Origin: Sesamum alatum
Lineage: Eukaryota; Streptophyta; Magnoliopsida; Lamiales; Pedaliaceae
Direction: 5' to 3'
DNA length: 64,000 nucleotides
Assembly (NCBI GenBank): GCA_034509735.1
Contig: JACGWO010000006.1
Span: forward strand, 7,393,001-7,457,000
Below, in pieces: positions 32,229-43,235 of the stretch; position 1 is the stretch's first letter, and every line of letters begins with the position of its first letter. Below the pieces are notes generated by a model. It made no database searches, was not told the origin of the DNA, and saw nothing but the letters and a program-made list of their open reading frames with translations. A program made the position numbers and the translations under genes.

Positions 32229-33400
32229 AGTTTTCACCTTTACAAGGTCAAACCTACTCCCATCTCCAAGTCCTATATGTTAGAAAACTATCTGATTCAC
32301 CCAAAATTCACACCTATTTTACTTAGCTTACAACTCTTTCTCTTTCAAGATCTGCAACATTAGTTCAAATATTGTTCATGCTCCTCCGGACTCCTTGAAT
32401 ACATTAAGATCTTCTCTATAAAACTATCACAAATTAACCCAAGTATTCTTGAATATAAGGTTTATTTTATCAATGTTATGAACGTTACCTATGCATTTGT
32501 TAATCTGAATGGCAATCCTAAAACTCATAATGATCATAAAGAATGCGAAAAGTTGTTTTAGGTATATCCCTCTATAGTATCCTCAATTGCCAACAACTAA
32601 ACATCAAATCGATCTTTAAAAAGATTACAACTCCCTTTGACTAGTCTAGAAAATCATCAGCTCTTAAAAATGGTCTTCATAATCGATACACAATCTCATA
32701 CAATCAACCGTCTTATGTATGAACAACACTAGTTCTCCCCGGGTAAAGTACTCAATCTAATGAATCATTTCCCTAATAATTCTTCTATTTGTCTTTTAAA
32801 CTCCTAATTCTGCTTGAGTTGTTTTATATAATATAATCGAAATAGGTACTGGCACAGGAGTAGTCTTTATTTCATAAATCTACTTTTCGATGAGGTAATA
32901 ACCCAGGTAGTTCTTTAGAAAAGCAAACATCAGGGAATTCTCTAACTATAACAACATTTGGTACACCAGGACTGACCATCATAGCATCATGTACCTTAGC
33001 TAACTATACTTCACACCTTTATTTAATTAAATTAAAGGCAGTCATGACAAAATTAAACATATGGGTAGCACTCTCCTCTTCCTCCACAATTACCGTCTTA
33101 TTTGCTAGCCACTTCTTTTGTCAAATTGTCAACGATAGCGTATCTACGACATAACCAATCCATTCTCAAAATGACGTCAAACTCTCCAAGATTTATCACA
33201 ACTAACTCGCACATAGTATAACACTGGCCACTACACTAGACCAGATCTTATTGCAGTATTAACTAGCACAACCCCACCAAACAGACATATATACACATAT
33301 ATCATAATTTTGGGGTTCTATATCACCATATACAAACTCCTATGACTCTTTTCAGTCAACGGTTGAACAAACATTCTGGCCTGTATGAAACTCACATTTA
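32229..33400 (-). pseudogene. Ty3/gypsy (chromovirus-like) protease and RT remnant
   Basis: The minus strand reads NLGEFDVILRMDWLCRRYAIVD near 33190-33120 (protease C-terminal motif VILGMDWL). It continues with VREFPDVCFSKELPGLLPHRKVDL near 32930-32860, then PKTTFR and PFRLTNA, and a catalytic region FIEKILMYSRSPEEHEQYL near 32370-32330. The expected FIDDILIYS has become FIEKILMYS, so both catalytic aspartates are lost. Many stops. It ends at the MITE. Confidence 0.8.
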
Positions 33401-34144
33401 CTCTTAGGTTCATAATATATGTTTAAAGTATTCCATAATACTACTATTCACTAAATATCCTCAAAAAATCTAATCCCTACTCTGGTACCACCCAATGCGT
33501 CACCCCCTCCGTAATTACAATCCATCTTATAAGAACATTCACCTTTAAGCCCAATATGACAACTCATATTTTCACCAATATATTACATAGGCATCACGTA
33601 ATACATACATCGTCAAAATATTGTATTTAATTCCTAACCATAACATTTGTAAATATAACAAAAAGAGAAAAGTACGATTTCTAGTTTTTACAGGACTTAA
33701 AATACAAATCTACTGAAAGTCTAATATATATGCTATTACGCAACTAGGGCTCCGCTCAATATATTCCTACTGCCCCACCTCGTAATATTGATGATCGGCT
33801 TATGATTCACCCTTTGGCTAGTCATTGTGACTTATATCCTAAAAAAATACGCGGCAATGAATGAGCTACCTACTCAATAAGTATAGCTAATTAGTATATA
33901 TATATACATACACATGCGCACTAGGAGAAATTCGATGCAGTTGACACTAACCAACAATCATTCACCATGCAATTATCACGAAATCACATAATAACCAATA
34001 CTAATAATCGTAAATTGATACACAACATGATATACTCAAAATTATTGTTTCTTCTTTTAGGGCCCTGCTTACCCAAACTGGAGTGCATCACTTAATGGTC
34101 TTTGCCGATTATTATCACCTCAATCACAATATCTCCCTTTTTTT
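33401..34144. other. Non-coding retroelement-like sequence
   Basis: Probably the upstream portion of the same minus-strand gypsy remnant, or LTR-like DNA. I could not identify gag, a primer-binding site or LTR ends. AT-rich with a short (TA)n tract near 33895. Confidence 0.3.
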
Positions 34145-34310
34145 CGATATCACACAACACACAGCTCGTATGAGACCTTACCATCATGTGATACCACACA
34201 GCACACAGCTCGTATGATATCCCATCATCAATCATATCACACAACACACAACTCATGTGATATACCACATCATCTCCCTTGATCAATGACAACACACAGT
34301 TCGTCATTAG
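34145..34310. repeat. Minisatellite, about four units
   Basis: Imperfect repeats of roughly 45-60 bp, each with ATCACACAACACACAGCTCG followed by a TATGATAT/ATCATCA-type segment, at about 34149, 34190, 34235 and 34285. The ORF on the minus strand here is a translation of the repeat. Confidence 0.75.
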
Positions 34311-34799
34311 TCATATCATCATGAGCCATTGCAGTATGTCCCCCAGTTAGGTAAGACATATCTTTATCTCAATTCACAATATTCTCATCAATAACATCAT
34401 CATTCGTTTCCATCCAACAATCAAATATAGTATCACATAGTCATTCATCTGACTTCGTACAACACAACCATAGATAAGCACATAATAATAATTTCGCAGA
34501 TCAATAATGTATTCTGGATAAGTGACCCATAATCAACAATAAAGTATACAAATAATAATTATATCTAAATATATATATATTCAATTAACTATACTTACTT
34601 CAAATCTCAAGTCGATTACGTTAATAAAAAGAGTTGATCAACCTTCTACTTTATCTTCGCATCCTATAATAGGTTATAATATGTATAATCAATATATCAA
34701 AAGTATTGTAAATTCCGAATAAAATTACTAATTAATATTTGTACTTTTTCCACCAATATTTTAATTTTTTTTATATTAAAATTCAAACCTCTGTTCCTT
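34311..34799. other. AT-rich spacer
   Basis: No gene or repeat recognised beyond AT-rich simple sequence. Confidence 0.4.
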
Positions 34800-35720
34800 T
34801 TTCATCGAAATAACTAGATACTTTAAACTTCCCCGGTGTATATCTAATTTAAACTCGATCCACTAAATTTTGGCCCAAGAGGTGTGTTAATTCCAATTTT
34901 GGAATGATAAGAAGTTGGACTTCTTCCCAAACAAGCATGACCAAAAATTGCCTCTTTTGGAAGGATAAAAATCGGTCATGCATGGCCTTGATGAAGGGTT
35001 GACTTGTCTCATTTGGTAAGGGACAAACCAATCCAATCAAGCCTATTTCATTTGGTATGATTAAATCATACCCTATGAGATGGTAGGCTTAATTGATGAA
35101 TTGGTGGGATTGATTGGAATGTATCTAGACATCCTTGAATGAACCTAGACACATTCTAATAATCACATTAATTTAGTATATATATGAGTATATACAATCA
35201 CCAAAGCAAGTGAATTACATTTCATCTTTTTCTAGAAAAAAGAAGAAAAACACACTCTATATTTTCTCTCCAATTTTCGGCCCTCTCTCTACACACATAC
35301 TACCTCTTTGTTCTTCATTGATCTTGGATCATTTTGGAGAACAAAACTAGATCAAGAAGAGATACTAACATAATAGTGTTTTATTTTCTTGGATCGCATC
35401 CTCTTAGATTCGTTTTTCTCTAGCAAGAGAAACCTAATCTCTTCCGGTGTGGTGTGGACTTCATTCGAGAGTTCATATGTTTGAGCTTAGTGAATATATC
35501 CGGAGAGGAACAACGCTTGTAGCCGTGCAAGAAAGTTAACTACAAAGGTAATTGTCATTTTACGTTATTGTAGTTTTATTTCCACATCTATGCTCTATAT
35601 GATATGTATACGCTTTTATATTACCATATCCTATATTGAACATCCGGTTGAGCACCCAAGGATACACCCCTTGAGATTTTAATGATAATTGCTTTTAATT
35701 TACACAATATTTAGCATTTC
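34800..35720 (+). mobile_element. Solo-LTR-like family, copy C (partial, opposite orientation)
   Basis: The end near 35640-35710 (CATCCGGTTGAGC, TACACCCCTTGAGATTTTAAT) matches the reverse complement of copy B near 21530-21600 (CATCCGGG, CACACCCCTTGAACGTG). Upstream are a CT-rich leader and GGAACAACGC, as in copies A and B. A TATA-like stretch lies near 35175-35195. The U3 side is shorter or too diverged to align by eye. Non-coding. Confidence 0.5.
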
Positions 35721-36169
35721 TCACTTCCGTTTGTCCTTCGTGTGTCCCCAGGTCGGATCAGCTTGTCCTTCATGTGTCCCTAGGTTTTGGATAGATTTGC
35801 AATTTTCGTTGGATTTTGTCCTTAATGTGTCAGTTTTTATAACTTGCAGGGCTAGATTGCTAAATTGAATTCCAATATTACCAAAATTGTCACCTCCTAT
35901 ATTTAGGGACCATAATTGCAATTTACCTTATGAATATTTAGTTTATGACACTACTAAGGATAGGGGCCTACTAACGGTAAAAAATAAAGAGAAAATCGAC
36001 AGCTAAAATAAAAGGGAATAACCAAAATCAATAGCTAAAAGTGAGACACCAAATAGGTGTTCTCACTTAATAATAAGGTATAGATATAGGGAAAAAAAAA
36101 ATAACAATTTTAGAGATTGGGATTTTGAGGATAAGTGAAAATAAAAAGAAATAGGAGTTGATTTAGGTG
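35721..36169. other. Spacer, possible small repeat
   Basis: Contains two related phrases, TTTGTCCTTCGTGTGTCCCC and TTGTCCTTCATGTGTCCCT, about 35 bp apart, and a third weaker one near 35816. No gene. Confidence 0.4.
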
Positions 36170-37056
36170 TAACCTAATAAGTGGGTGTTTGCAAAAACTG
36201 AGAAAAAAAAAAAAGTTATTTTTAGCTTCTGGCTAAATTTAAGCTGAAAATGAGTGTTTGGAATTTCTGTTTTAGCTTCTGAAAAGCTAAAATTTAGCTT
36301 TTTTTCTAGCAAAAGCTCCAAGCACCAAAATAGGTGTTTCTTCCAACTTTTGTATTTCAACATTTTTCTTTCTCTATATTTTTACAATAATACCCACCAC
36401 CACCACCACCATCATCACTGTTACACAACCACTACTACCATCACCAACACCATTTCTGCCACCACCACCACACTGTGTGTCTATATATATTTTAAGAAAG
36501 AGAAAAATATTTTTAAGAAATATATATAATTATAAATAAGTTATATATGCACACAACACACACATATATACATATATATATATATATATATGTTTGTGTG
36601 TGTGTGTGAATACATGTATTTTAAGTGTTTGTAGAGGTTTATGCACTGTCAAAATGGCAAATGATTGTGAAGCCAGCGGCAATCGGACTTGAGCATTGAC
36701 GAGGTGGGAGAAGGTGGTTTGATAGGGGGAGGTGAATCAGGAATCGAAGTGGGAAAGAGGGAAAATTGAGGGTGGCCGGCGGCAAAAATGGTTGGAATTA
36801 TACATGGAGAAGAAAGGGAAAAGTAGTGGGGAAGAAGGAAAATGGAGGGTCGGGGCGGCTGAACAAAGATGGAGAAGAAAGGGGGAATGGGGAAGAAAAA
36901 AGTATGAATGAAAAACAGTATAATATTATTTAGAGATAAATTAGTATATTTGAATACAAGTGCTTAAATTTGTAGCTTATTTTTCGAACACTCTGATTCT
37001 ATTTTTTCCACTTTTCACTTTGTATTCAAACACTCTCCACTTTTACTACTACTTAA
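36170..37056. mobile_element. MITE-like element with microsatellites
   Basis: The left end has GTGGGTGTTTGCAAAAACTG and the right end TTGTATTCAAACACTCTCCAC, so the termini are roughly complementary (GTGTTTG / CAAACAC). The interior carries a CAC-type trinucleotide run (36394-36420) and an AC/AT/GT compound microsatellite (36549-36610). No coding sequence. The boundaries are uncertain. Confidence 0.4.
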
Positions 37057-37087
37057 CCCCCCCCCCCCCCAAAAAAAAAAAAAAAAA
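37057..37087. repeat. C14-A17 homopolymer junction
   Basis: Fourteen C followed by seventeen A, then GGG. Similar in form to 25413-25453. Possibly real, possibly an assembly artefact. Confidence 0.85.
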
Positions 37088-37233
37088 GGGAAAGTTTTGA
37101 CTATACCTAGTTTCATATACTTTTGCAATCAAACTTTTCCAACAAATGATAATTCTTTGCCCTTTCTTAATAAGGAAAGTTAAATCAAATGCTTTAAAAC
37201 CCCTAAAACCAAGGCCACATCGAACATAATTGA

Positions 37234-37742
37234 TGTGGACGGGAATTTAAGTTAACGGATTGAAGGGGAAAATTACCATCCACACAATTAAACTTTCAGA
37301 TCTAGTGAGAGAATTTTTAGAGTAGGGTATTGAATAGTTTTGTCAATGAATAGTGAATGTGTGTAAAAAATAATATATGGGGTATTTATAATGGTGTATG
37401 GAGTTTTATAATGTGGTACAGTGTATATATTTATGCATGTAAGCCTAGAAAACTACACAACCTGCCTATTCTGGCCAGAGGAAAGAATAAAATAACAGGG
37501 CTACCTATCATATACCTTGTAGCAATGGGGGGTTGTGCCTTACTCGACTCCTAGCTAGTTACCCGGAAGCTCAAAAAGTGTGAGGGAAATTGACATAGCT
37601 GAGAGGAAGGTAAAGCTCCCCTACAAAGAGAGACGGGGGAGAGAGTGACCCTCAGGTGAGGGGCATGAACGAGTTGTGTGGTTTATGTATAGAAAATTAC
37701 TTTTATACCCTTGCAAATAAATAAATATCACTAATATATCCA
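37234..37742 (-). repeat. LARD-like element LTR (3' LTR in element orientation)
   Basis: On the plus strand it starts TGTGGACGGGAATTTAAG and ends ACTAATATATCCA. It aligns with 41777-42301 throughout; shared blocks include GAGAATTTTTAGAGTAGGGT, TACCTATCATATACCTTGTA and GGAAGCTCAAAAAG/GGAAGCCTAAAAAG. Confidence 0.85.
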
Positions 37743-37869
37743 TCAAATAACGCCCCACTCTCGAATGATTTATTAGGAAGATGACGAGTGAGTAGTTCGA
37801 GAGTAAGAAGATGCAGAAACCATTTAGAGTTAGGCTGCACAACTATTTGGTTCAATATCGGACAAGTTA

Positions 37870-38900
37870 ATCAGCCCAAGATTTGGAACCTATGCCCAAT
37901 ACTATTGTTGAAGAATTTTACATCAGCCCTGCATAAGGCCAAAGTTTGTTGAGGAGGCACCTGGTTGGGATGGTCCTGTTGGGACGGACGGTAGGGAGGA
38001 GGTGATGGTGGGGGTACACTAGGGGGGTTGCACGTGGCCCCATGGCCAGCTTGAAACATTGGCCTCGAGCTCGGGTGGTAGCAGTCCAGCTTGAGGCTTG
38101 GGTGCCTCGTGCACGGCCCCATGCCAAGTTGAGGCGATGGCCTCGACCGAGGTATGCCTCGAGTTGGACTGCAGTGAGCGCAACCCCAGCTCGAGGGCAA
38201 GGTGCCGCGCGCGTGGCCCCATGGCCAGGTTGAGGTGATGGCCCTACGTGCTATGGCCACCTTAAGGTGTGCGGCACATTGGCCAGCTCGAGCCAGTGTC
38301 GCCTCGACCTTGGACTACTTCAAGCACAACACTAGTTCAAGGCCACGATACTTTGCGCTTGCGCGTTATGGTTAGCTCGAGAGGCGCGACCAATGGGCTA
38401 ACTTTAGGTCAGGGGGCCTGGGGCACGACCTTATGGCTAGATCGAGGCGATGGCCTCGACCAAGCCCTATGGCCAGCTCGAGGAGCACACCATGGCCAAC
38501 TTGAGACCTGCGTTGAGCAACCGTGGCTTGAGAGCCCACCTAGGTCGAGTCCAACTCGTAAGCGGCCTGGGCTTGCCCGGGTTGAGTCCTGTCCTCCAGG
38601 TCGAGGCATTGACTCGACCTGGTGCGAGTTGGGCTTGCACGAAGCATTGGCCCTCCCCAGGTCGGGGCACTAGCTCGACAATGCAGCGAGTCCGGCTCGT
38701 GGGCATCCTAGACGAGCCAGGTCGAGCCAATGCCTCGACGTGGAGCGAATCGGGCTTACATGAGGCCCCAACATTAGCTGAGCTCGCCCAGGTCATTCGC
38801 CCGAGGTTGAGTGCCCAGGTTAAGGAAGTGACTCAACCTCGGGTGGGGGGCGCAAACTAGGCTTGCATAAGGTGCACTGGGCGAAAAGCGCGCAATGGCT
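37870..38900 (-). repeat. GC-rich degenerate repeat block inside LARD-like element
   Basis: About 1 kb markedly richer in G and C than its surroundings. It is built from degenerate units containing CATGGCCAGCTTGAGGCGAT, GGCCTCGAC and CAGGTCGAGNCANTGNCTCG, at irregular spacing of about 40-70 bp. It gives overlapping open frames on both strands (for example 38260-37871 minus and 38269-38673 plus) with low-complexity Arg/Pro/Ser/Trp products. I do not believe these are genes. Its origin is unknown. Confidence 0.65.
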
Positions 38901-38985
38901 TACCCATTGGGTTTTGAACCCAGGTTAAAAATGTGGATGTAGGAGTCTTTAACCAATCCACCACCAAGGTGTTGTGTATTTCTTT
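38893..38985 (-). other. tRNA-like / SINE-head-like segment
   Basis: Reverse complement contains GGTGGATTGGTTAAAGACTC (A-box-like) and, about 30 bp on, CTGGGTTCAAAACCC (B-box-like GGTTCAANNCC). It does not fold as an obvious full tRNA. It may be a SINE relic at the edge of the GC-rich block. Confidence 0.3.
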
Positions 38986-38989
38986 TTAC

Positions 38990-39690
38990 CCCCACTAGTA
39001 GAGGTTATTAAGTTATTTCTTTTGTGTTACTCAATTTACACTAAACTCTTCAATGAGTTTTGAGAGGTTTTGATGTCATGTTTAGGATATGGGACTCCTC
39101 GTTACACTATAGGGTTTTTATGTGCTGTGAAACATGTGCCAAGTGACCAAGTTATTTTTCTCTACCGACAAGGGAGGTATTTTTACGGGGATCTCAATGA
39201 AGTTTCGTTTAGAGGGTCCCAAGGCAACAGTGACTTTTGCCTTTAGGGCAACGACGATTTTTTCCTCTAGGCCCCTCTTGAAACTTCAGGGATCTCTACG
39301 TCTAATTTGATTTGTTTGTTGAGACTACGACAAGAAACTAACTTCGTTACTTGGAGTTCGCATTACAACATTTTAGGGACAATCGAAAAGGGGGAAGGAT
39401 ATGTTGAGCTACTAATCGAGCTTTCTCTTATTACAAGTGAATAGCCAAAAGATAATTTTTCCTGATATGCGAACTTAGGGTTACTACTTTATGGCGAGGG
39501 AGTCTCTTCTTGCCTATCCCTCTAAGGTCATAAGATGACTCTTGCTATAGGAAAATTATCATCATGAGGGGCTAGATTTGATGTTAGCTATTGAGGTGGC
39601 GCGCTCAGCCCTTGGTCAAATTAGCGTCCTTGTGGATATTGGTCGACAACTCCTTGAAGTGTCCCCACTATATCAATTTTTCTACCTCAT
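38990..39690 (-). other. Decayed region after gag, possible protease scrap
   Basis: Minus-strand translation is full of stops. Short phrases such as HKVVTLSSHI may be the gag-protease linker of a Tat-like element, but no DTG/DSG protease motif is convincing. Confidence 0.25.
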
Positions 39691-40770
39691 TTTGGAGGTG
39701 ATGACATTTCTCAATTTTATGCCCGATTTCACGGTGGAAGCGATAATATTTGTCGAACTTTAACTTCTTAGGATTGTCTTTCATTTTTCTTGGCCATTGG
39801 TTAATCCGCCTTTGTTGCTCCACCACTAATATTTCTCCTCTAGTGGCTTTCAGAGGGGTTTAGAATGTAAACCCAATGCGGGTTAAGTGTCGGACTTCCT
39901 CCTTCTTCTTTAGCTTCTTATCTTCCTCCCCACCGTTCCTTTTTATGTCGAGGAAAGGGTCCGTAGCCATAGACTCTTAGAAGGTAGGGGGTTTTTCGGC
40001 TATACACTCTTTGAACCTTCGGGGAAGCAAATTTTGCAGAATAATGTTGGCCAACGATTTGTGGTTGACATGCAGCACCTCATATATTGTCTTGAGAAAT
40101 CTTTGTACGTAATCCTCCAGCAGCTCCGTTTCCTTCTGGCGAATTGTTGAAAGGTATGCGAGCACTTTTGGGACTTTCTTGTTCATGGAGAAGTCAAGAA
40201 ACATTAGTTCAACTGCTCGAGGGTAGAGATAGTCCCAACGGGCAGTTGGTCGAATCATGCTAGAGCATGCTTTAAGAGCGTGGTGCAGAAGACCTTGCAG
40301 TATGCGGCATCACTCAAGTCATTCCATATCAATTTTTAGAATAGAATTTATCCAAGTATTTCTGCGGGTCTGTCGTTCTATTGTACTCTGAAAGATTTGA
40401 TACTCTTATGCCTATTGGAAGTTCCTGGGCTAAGATAGCGGGGCAAAAAGGCTACGTCTTGGTGGAGCTACAACCAACGACAGATAAGGATCCTTAATTC
40501 CCCTAGATGGTAGGGGGCGTTGTCGCGATTGGTTGGGGTTATGCTCTTAGGTCTGGGTGACTTTTGGTCGGGAGACTCTGCTATTCACCTTCTCTCGCCT
40601 TTGCTCATCCCTCTCGAAAGCTGAGGTCGATTCTTGACTTTGACAAGGAAAATGAGGGGGGCGTCTTCACGGGATGATGTTGTGAATTGAGCTATAGCCT
40701 GTGCGGCCGTTCGAGTGGACGTATCATGGATCAATGACTTTAAGGCTTCCTGCATTAATTGTATCATCGT
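39690..40770 (-). pseudogene. Ty3/gypsy gag remnant of LARD-like element
   Basis: The 93-residue frame 40258-39977 has WDYLYPRAVELMFLDFSMN, then KETELLEDYVQRFLKTIYEV and FKECIAEKPPTF, a plant gypsy capsid pattern. After frame changes come RINQWPRKMKD and KYYRFHREIGHKTEKCHHLQ followed by NEVEKLI (about 39760-39690), the YCxFHxxxGHxTxxC zinc-knuckle-like motif of Tat-group gag (here the first cysteine is Y). The upstream frame 40767-40585 (MIQLMQEALKSLIHDTSTR) may be the N-terminal part. Confidence 0.75.
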
Positions 40771-41697
40771 TTCTTGAAGTGGAACACCTGGGGTGATTTT
40801 CCTCAGGATGGAGGTGGTGCTTGCTTATAGGGAGGTAGGGTTACCCCCCGGGTGGGGATTGTTCACGGGGTGACTCTTGGCCATGGAGTGGTAGGGCTAT
40901 CCCATTCAGCGGGGCTTGCTCACGGGGTGAGGGTGTCTCCCCATGAGGTGGTGACTGTTCATGGGGTGGGAGTCGTATGGGGGTTGATTCTCTTGGGGCG
41001 GACATTGTGCTTGCTCAAGGAGAGGTAGAGCCACTTCCTGCGATGGGGCTTGTTCACGGGGTGAGTCTGGCCATGGAGTGGTAGGGCTATCCCATTCAAC
41101 GGGGCTTGCTCACGGCGTGAGGGGGTCACTCATAAGGTGGTGATTGTTCACGGGGTGGGAGTCACCCTACTTCATTCTCGTGTGTTTCATGGGGTGGGAG
41201 TCACCCTACTTCATTCTCGAGTGGACGCATCATGGATCAATGACTTTAAGGCTTCCTGCATTAATTGTATCATCGTTTCTTGAAGTGGAACACCTGGGGT
41301 GATTTTCCTCAGGATGGAGGTGGTGCTTGCTTATAGGGAGGTAGGGTTACCCCCGGGTGGGGATTGTTCACGGGGTGACTCTTGGCCATGGAGTGGTAGG
41401 GCTATCCCATTCAGCGGGGCTTGCTCACGGGTGAGGGTGTCTCCCCATGAGGTGGTGACTGTTCATGGGGTGGGAGTCGTATGGGGGTTGATTCTCTTGG
41501 GGCGGACATTGTGCTTGCTCAAGGAGAGGTAGAGCCACTTCCTGCGATGGGGCTTGTTCACGGGGTGAGTCTGGCCATGGAGTGGTAGGGCTATCCCATT
41601 CAACGGGGCTTGCTCACGGCGTGAGGGGGTCACTCATAAGGTGGTGATTGTTCACGGGGTGGGAGTCACCCTACTTCATTCTCGTGTGTTTCATGGG
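40711..41697. repeat. Near-perfect tandem duplication, period about 506 bp
   Basis: Copy 1 starts at 40711 and copy 2 at 41217, both with TCGAGTGGACG(T/C)ATCATGG. Over about 480 bp they differ only at a few positions, such as one C and one G in homopolymer runs. Each copy also contains internal repeats, for example GGCCATGGAGTGGTAGGGCT twice and several TTCACGGGGTGRG segments. Such identity in an otherwise old element indicates a recent duplication, gene conversion or an assembly error. Confidence 0.9.
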
Positions 41698-41776
41698 TAG
41701 CATCCACGCCCTGAACATCGCGAGCTCGAGACCTGGTCTGCATTCTCAATGTCAGGGCAATGTGTTCCCACAAAGA

Positions 41777-41909
41777 TGTGATCGGGAATTTGAGTTAACG
41801 AATTGAAAGGAAAAATTACCCTTGATATAATTACACTTCCAAGTCTAGTAAGAGAATTTTTAGAGTAGGGTATTGAATAGTCTTGTCAATGATTAGCGGA
41901 TATGTGCAA

Positions 41910-41942
<33 letters not shown>

Positions 41943-42301
41943 GGGATATTTACAGTGGTGTATGAAGTTTTATAGTGTGGTGCTGTGTGTATATTTATGC
42001 TTGTCTGTTAGCCACGAGAGCTACATGGCCTGCCTATTCCGACTGGAGAAAGGAATAGAATAACATGGCTACCTATCATATACCTTGTAGCAACATAGGG
42101 TTGTGCCTTACTTGATTCCTAGCCAGTTAGCCGGAAGCCTAAAAAGCGTGAAGGGAACTGGCATAGATGAGAGGAAGGTGCAACTCCCCTACAGAGAGAG
42201 ACAGGGGGAGAGAGTGACCTTTGGGTGAGGGGCACACACGAGTTGTGTGGTTAAATTATTTTTATACCTTTGTAAATACATAAGTATAACTAATATATCC
42301 A
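41777..42301 (-). repeat. LARD-like element LTR (5' LTR in element orientation)
   Basis: Starts TGTGATCGGGAATTTGAG and ends ACTAATATATCCA on the plus strand; pairs with 37234-37742. It contains a (TA)n run near 41910 absent from the other copy. Confidence 0.85.
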
Positions 42302-43004
42302 TTAATATACATTTTCTTGTTGTTAGAATCATCTAAAAAAAAAAAAAAAAAAAACAAATAGCTATGAGCGATTCAAGTTTCGGTGGAATACTTGAAACTC
42401 ATAACATAGATAATCACACATATATCATACCTTTAATAAGTACTTTCTTACCCATCTTTTACAAATTAATACTGATGTCAAGTCAATATGTATATATTTT
42501 TTTAATGAAAGTGATCGTTTTATTGTTTATTGTTAATTGTTAAAGGTGTTAAATCGACGTACTTTTTTTTTCCGATGAAAATGATCGTTTTATTGTTTAT
42601 GTTAATTGTTAATGGTGTCAAATTAAATATATTTTTTGTTTAAATAAAATTAATAATTATATTTGTTCAATAATACTACCAATTGAAAAAAATTATATAT
42701 ATGTAAATATATAAAAAATTAACAATTAATATAAAATAATAGTAAACATTTACAGTGAGATTATACTATTTTCATCTTCATCACGGTTTCAAAAATTGAA
42801 AAAAAAGTTATATTTATGCTCCTTGATTTATAATTTATTTGCACAAATTATTCTTATATTTTACATAATTATAAAAATTAATTTTAATAATAAAAAAAAA
42901 GGTAATTTGTACAATGATATTAATATTTCTTTTGAGGATATATGTAATTTTTTATTGGATATATGTATAATTAAAAAAAAAATAGAGATAATTTGTATAA
43001 ATAG
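42302..43004. promoter_or_regulatory. AT-rich upstream region of the aminopeptidase gene
   Basis: About 700 bp of very AT-rich DNA with an A-run near 42334 and a tandem duplication of about 75 bp (42494-42640, sharing ATGATCGTTTTATTGTTTAT). It should hold the promoter, but no single TATA box stands out among the A/T tracts. Confidence 0.35.
42494..42640. repeat. Tandem duplication in aminopeptidase upstream region
   Basis: Two units share TGATCGTTTTATTGTTTAT, then GTTAATTGTTAA and GGTGTNAAAT. Lightly diverged. Confidence 0.75.
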
Positions 43005-43235
43005 TTGGCTGTAAATATAATTATCCCAATTGAAAATGGCATTAGTAGCTTTCTGGCAAAGCAAAACCGCTATTGCGTATTTCTCTTCGTTACGTTACGA
43101 TTTCTCAAAAGGACGACGAAAGCAGTGAAGAGAGGTGAAGAGAAGACGCCTTATCCTGCTTTCTCCATCTCTCTGCGAGCTTGCAAGCATAATTCAAGTC
43201 TCAGGGGAACAACATCGTCATTCTCCGCCGGCAGA
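43005..43235 (+). other. Aminopeptidase leader region, open in frame
   Basis: The frame is open for 77 codons upstream of the chosen start, back to an ATG at 43005. It also contains an out-of-frame ATG at 43135. Composition is not like a conserved protein, so it is more likely the 5' untranslated region. Confidence 0.45.

Larger units (their letters stand above)
37234..42301 (-). mobile_element. Gag-only LTR retrotransposon (LARD-like)
   Basis: Two LTRs of about 509 and 525 bp (37234-37742; 41777-42301) flank an internal region of 4.0 kb. The only recognisable protein is a Ty3/gypsy gag on the minus strand (about 40770-39690), so the element runs right to left. Protease, RT, integrase and RNase H are absent. 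The space where pol would be holds a GC-rich repeat block (37920-38860). The element would need proteins in trans. LTRs differ at many positions, so the insertion is old. Confidence 0.8.

Noticed and set aside
34145..34310. CRISPR-like array of spaced repeats
   Set aside because: Units are imperfect, of variable length and without unique spacers, in a plant nuclear context. It is a minisatellite.
37871..38860. Several overlapping ORFs of 60-136 codons in the GC-rich block as genes
   Set aside because: They occur on both strands, have low-complexity products, and arise from repeats poor in stop codons. No domain is recognisable.
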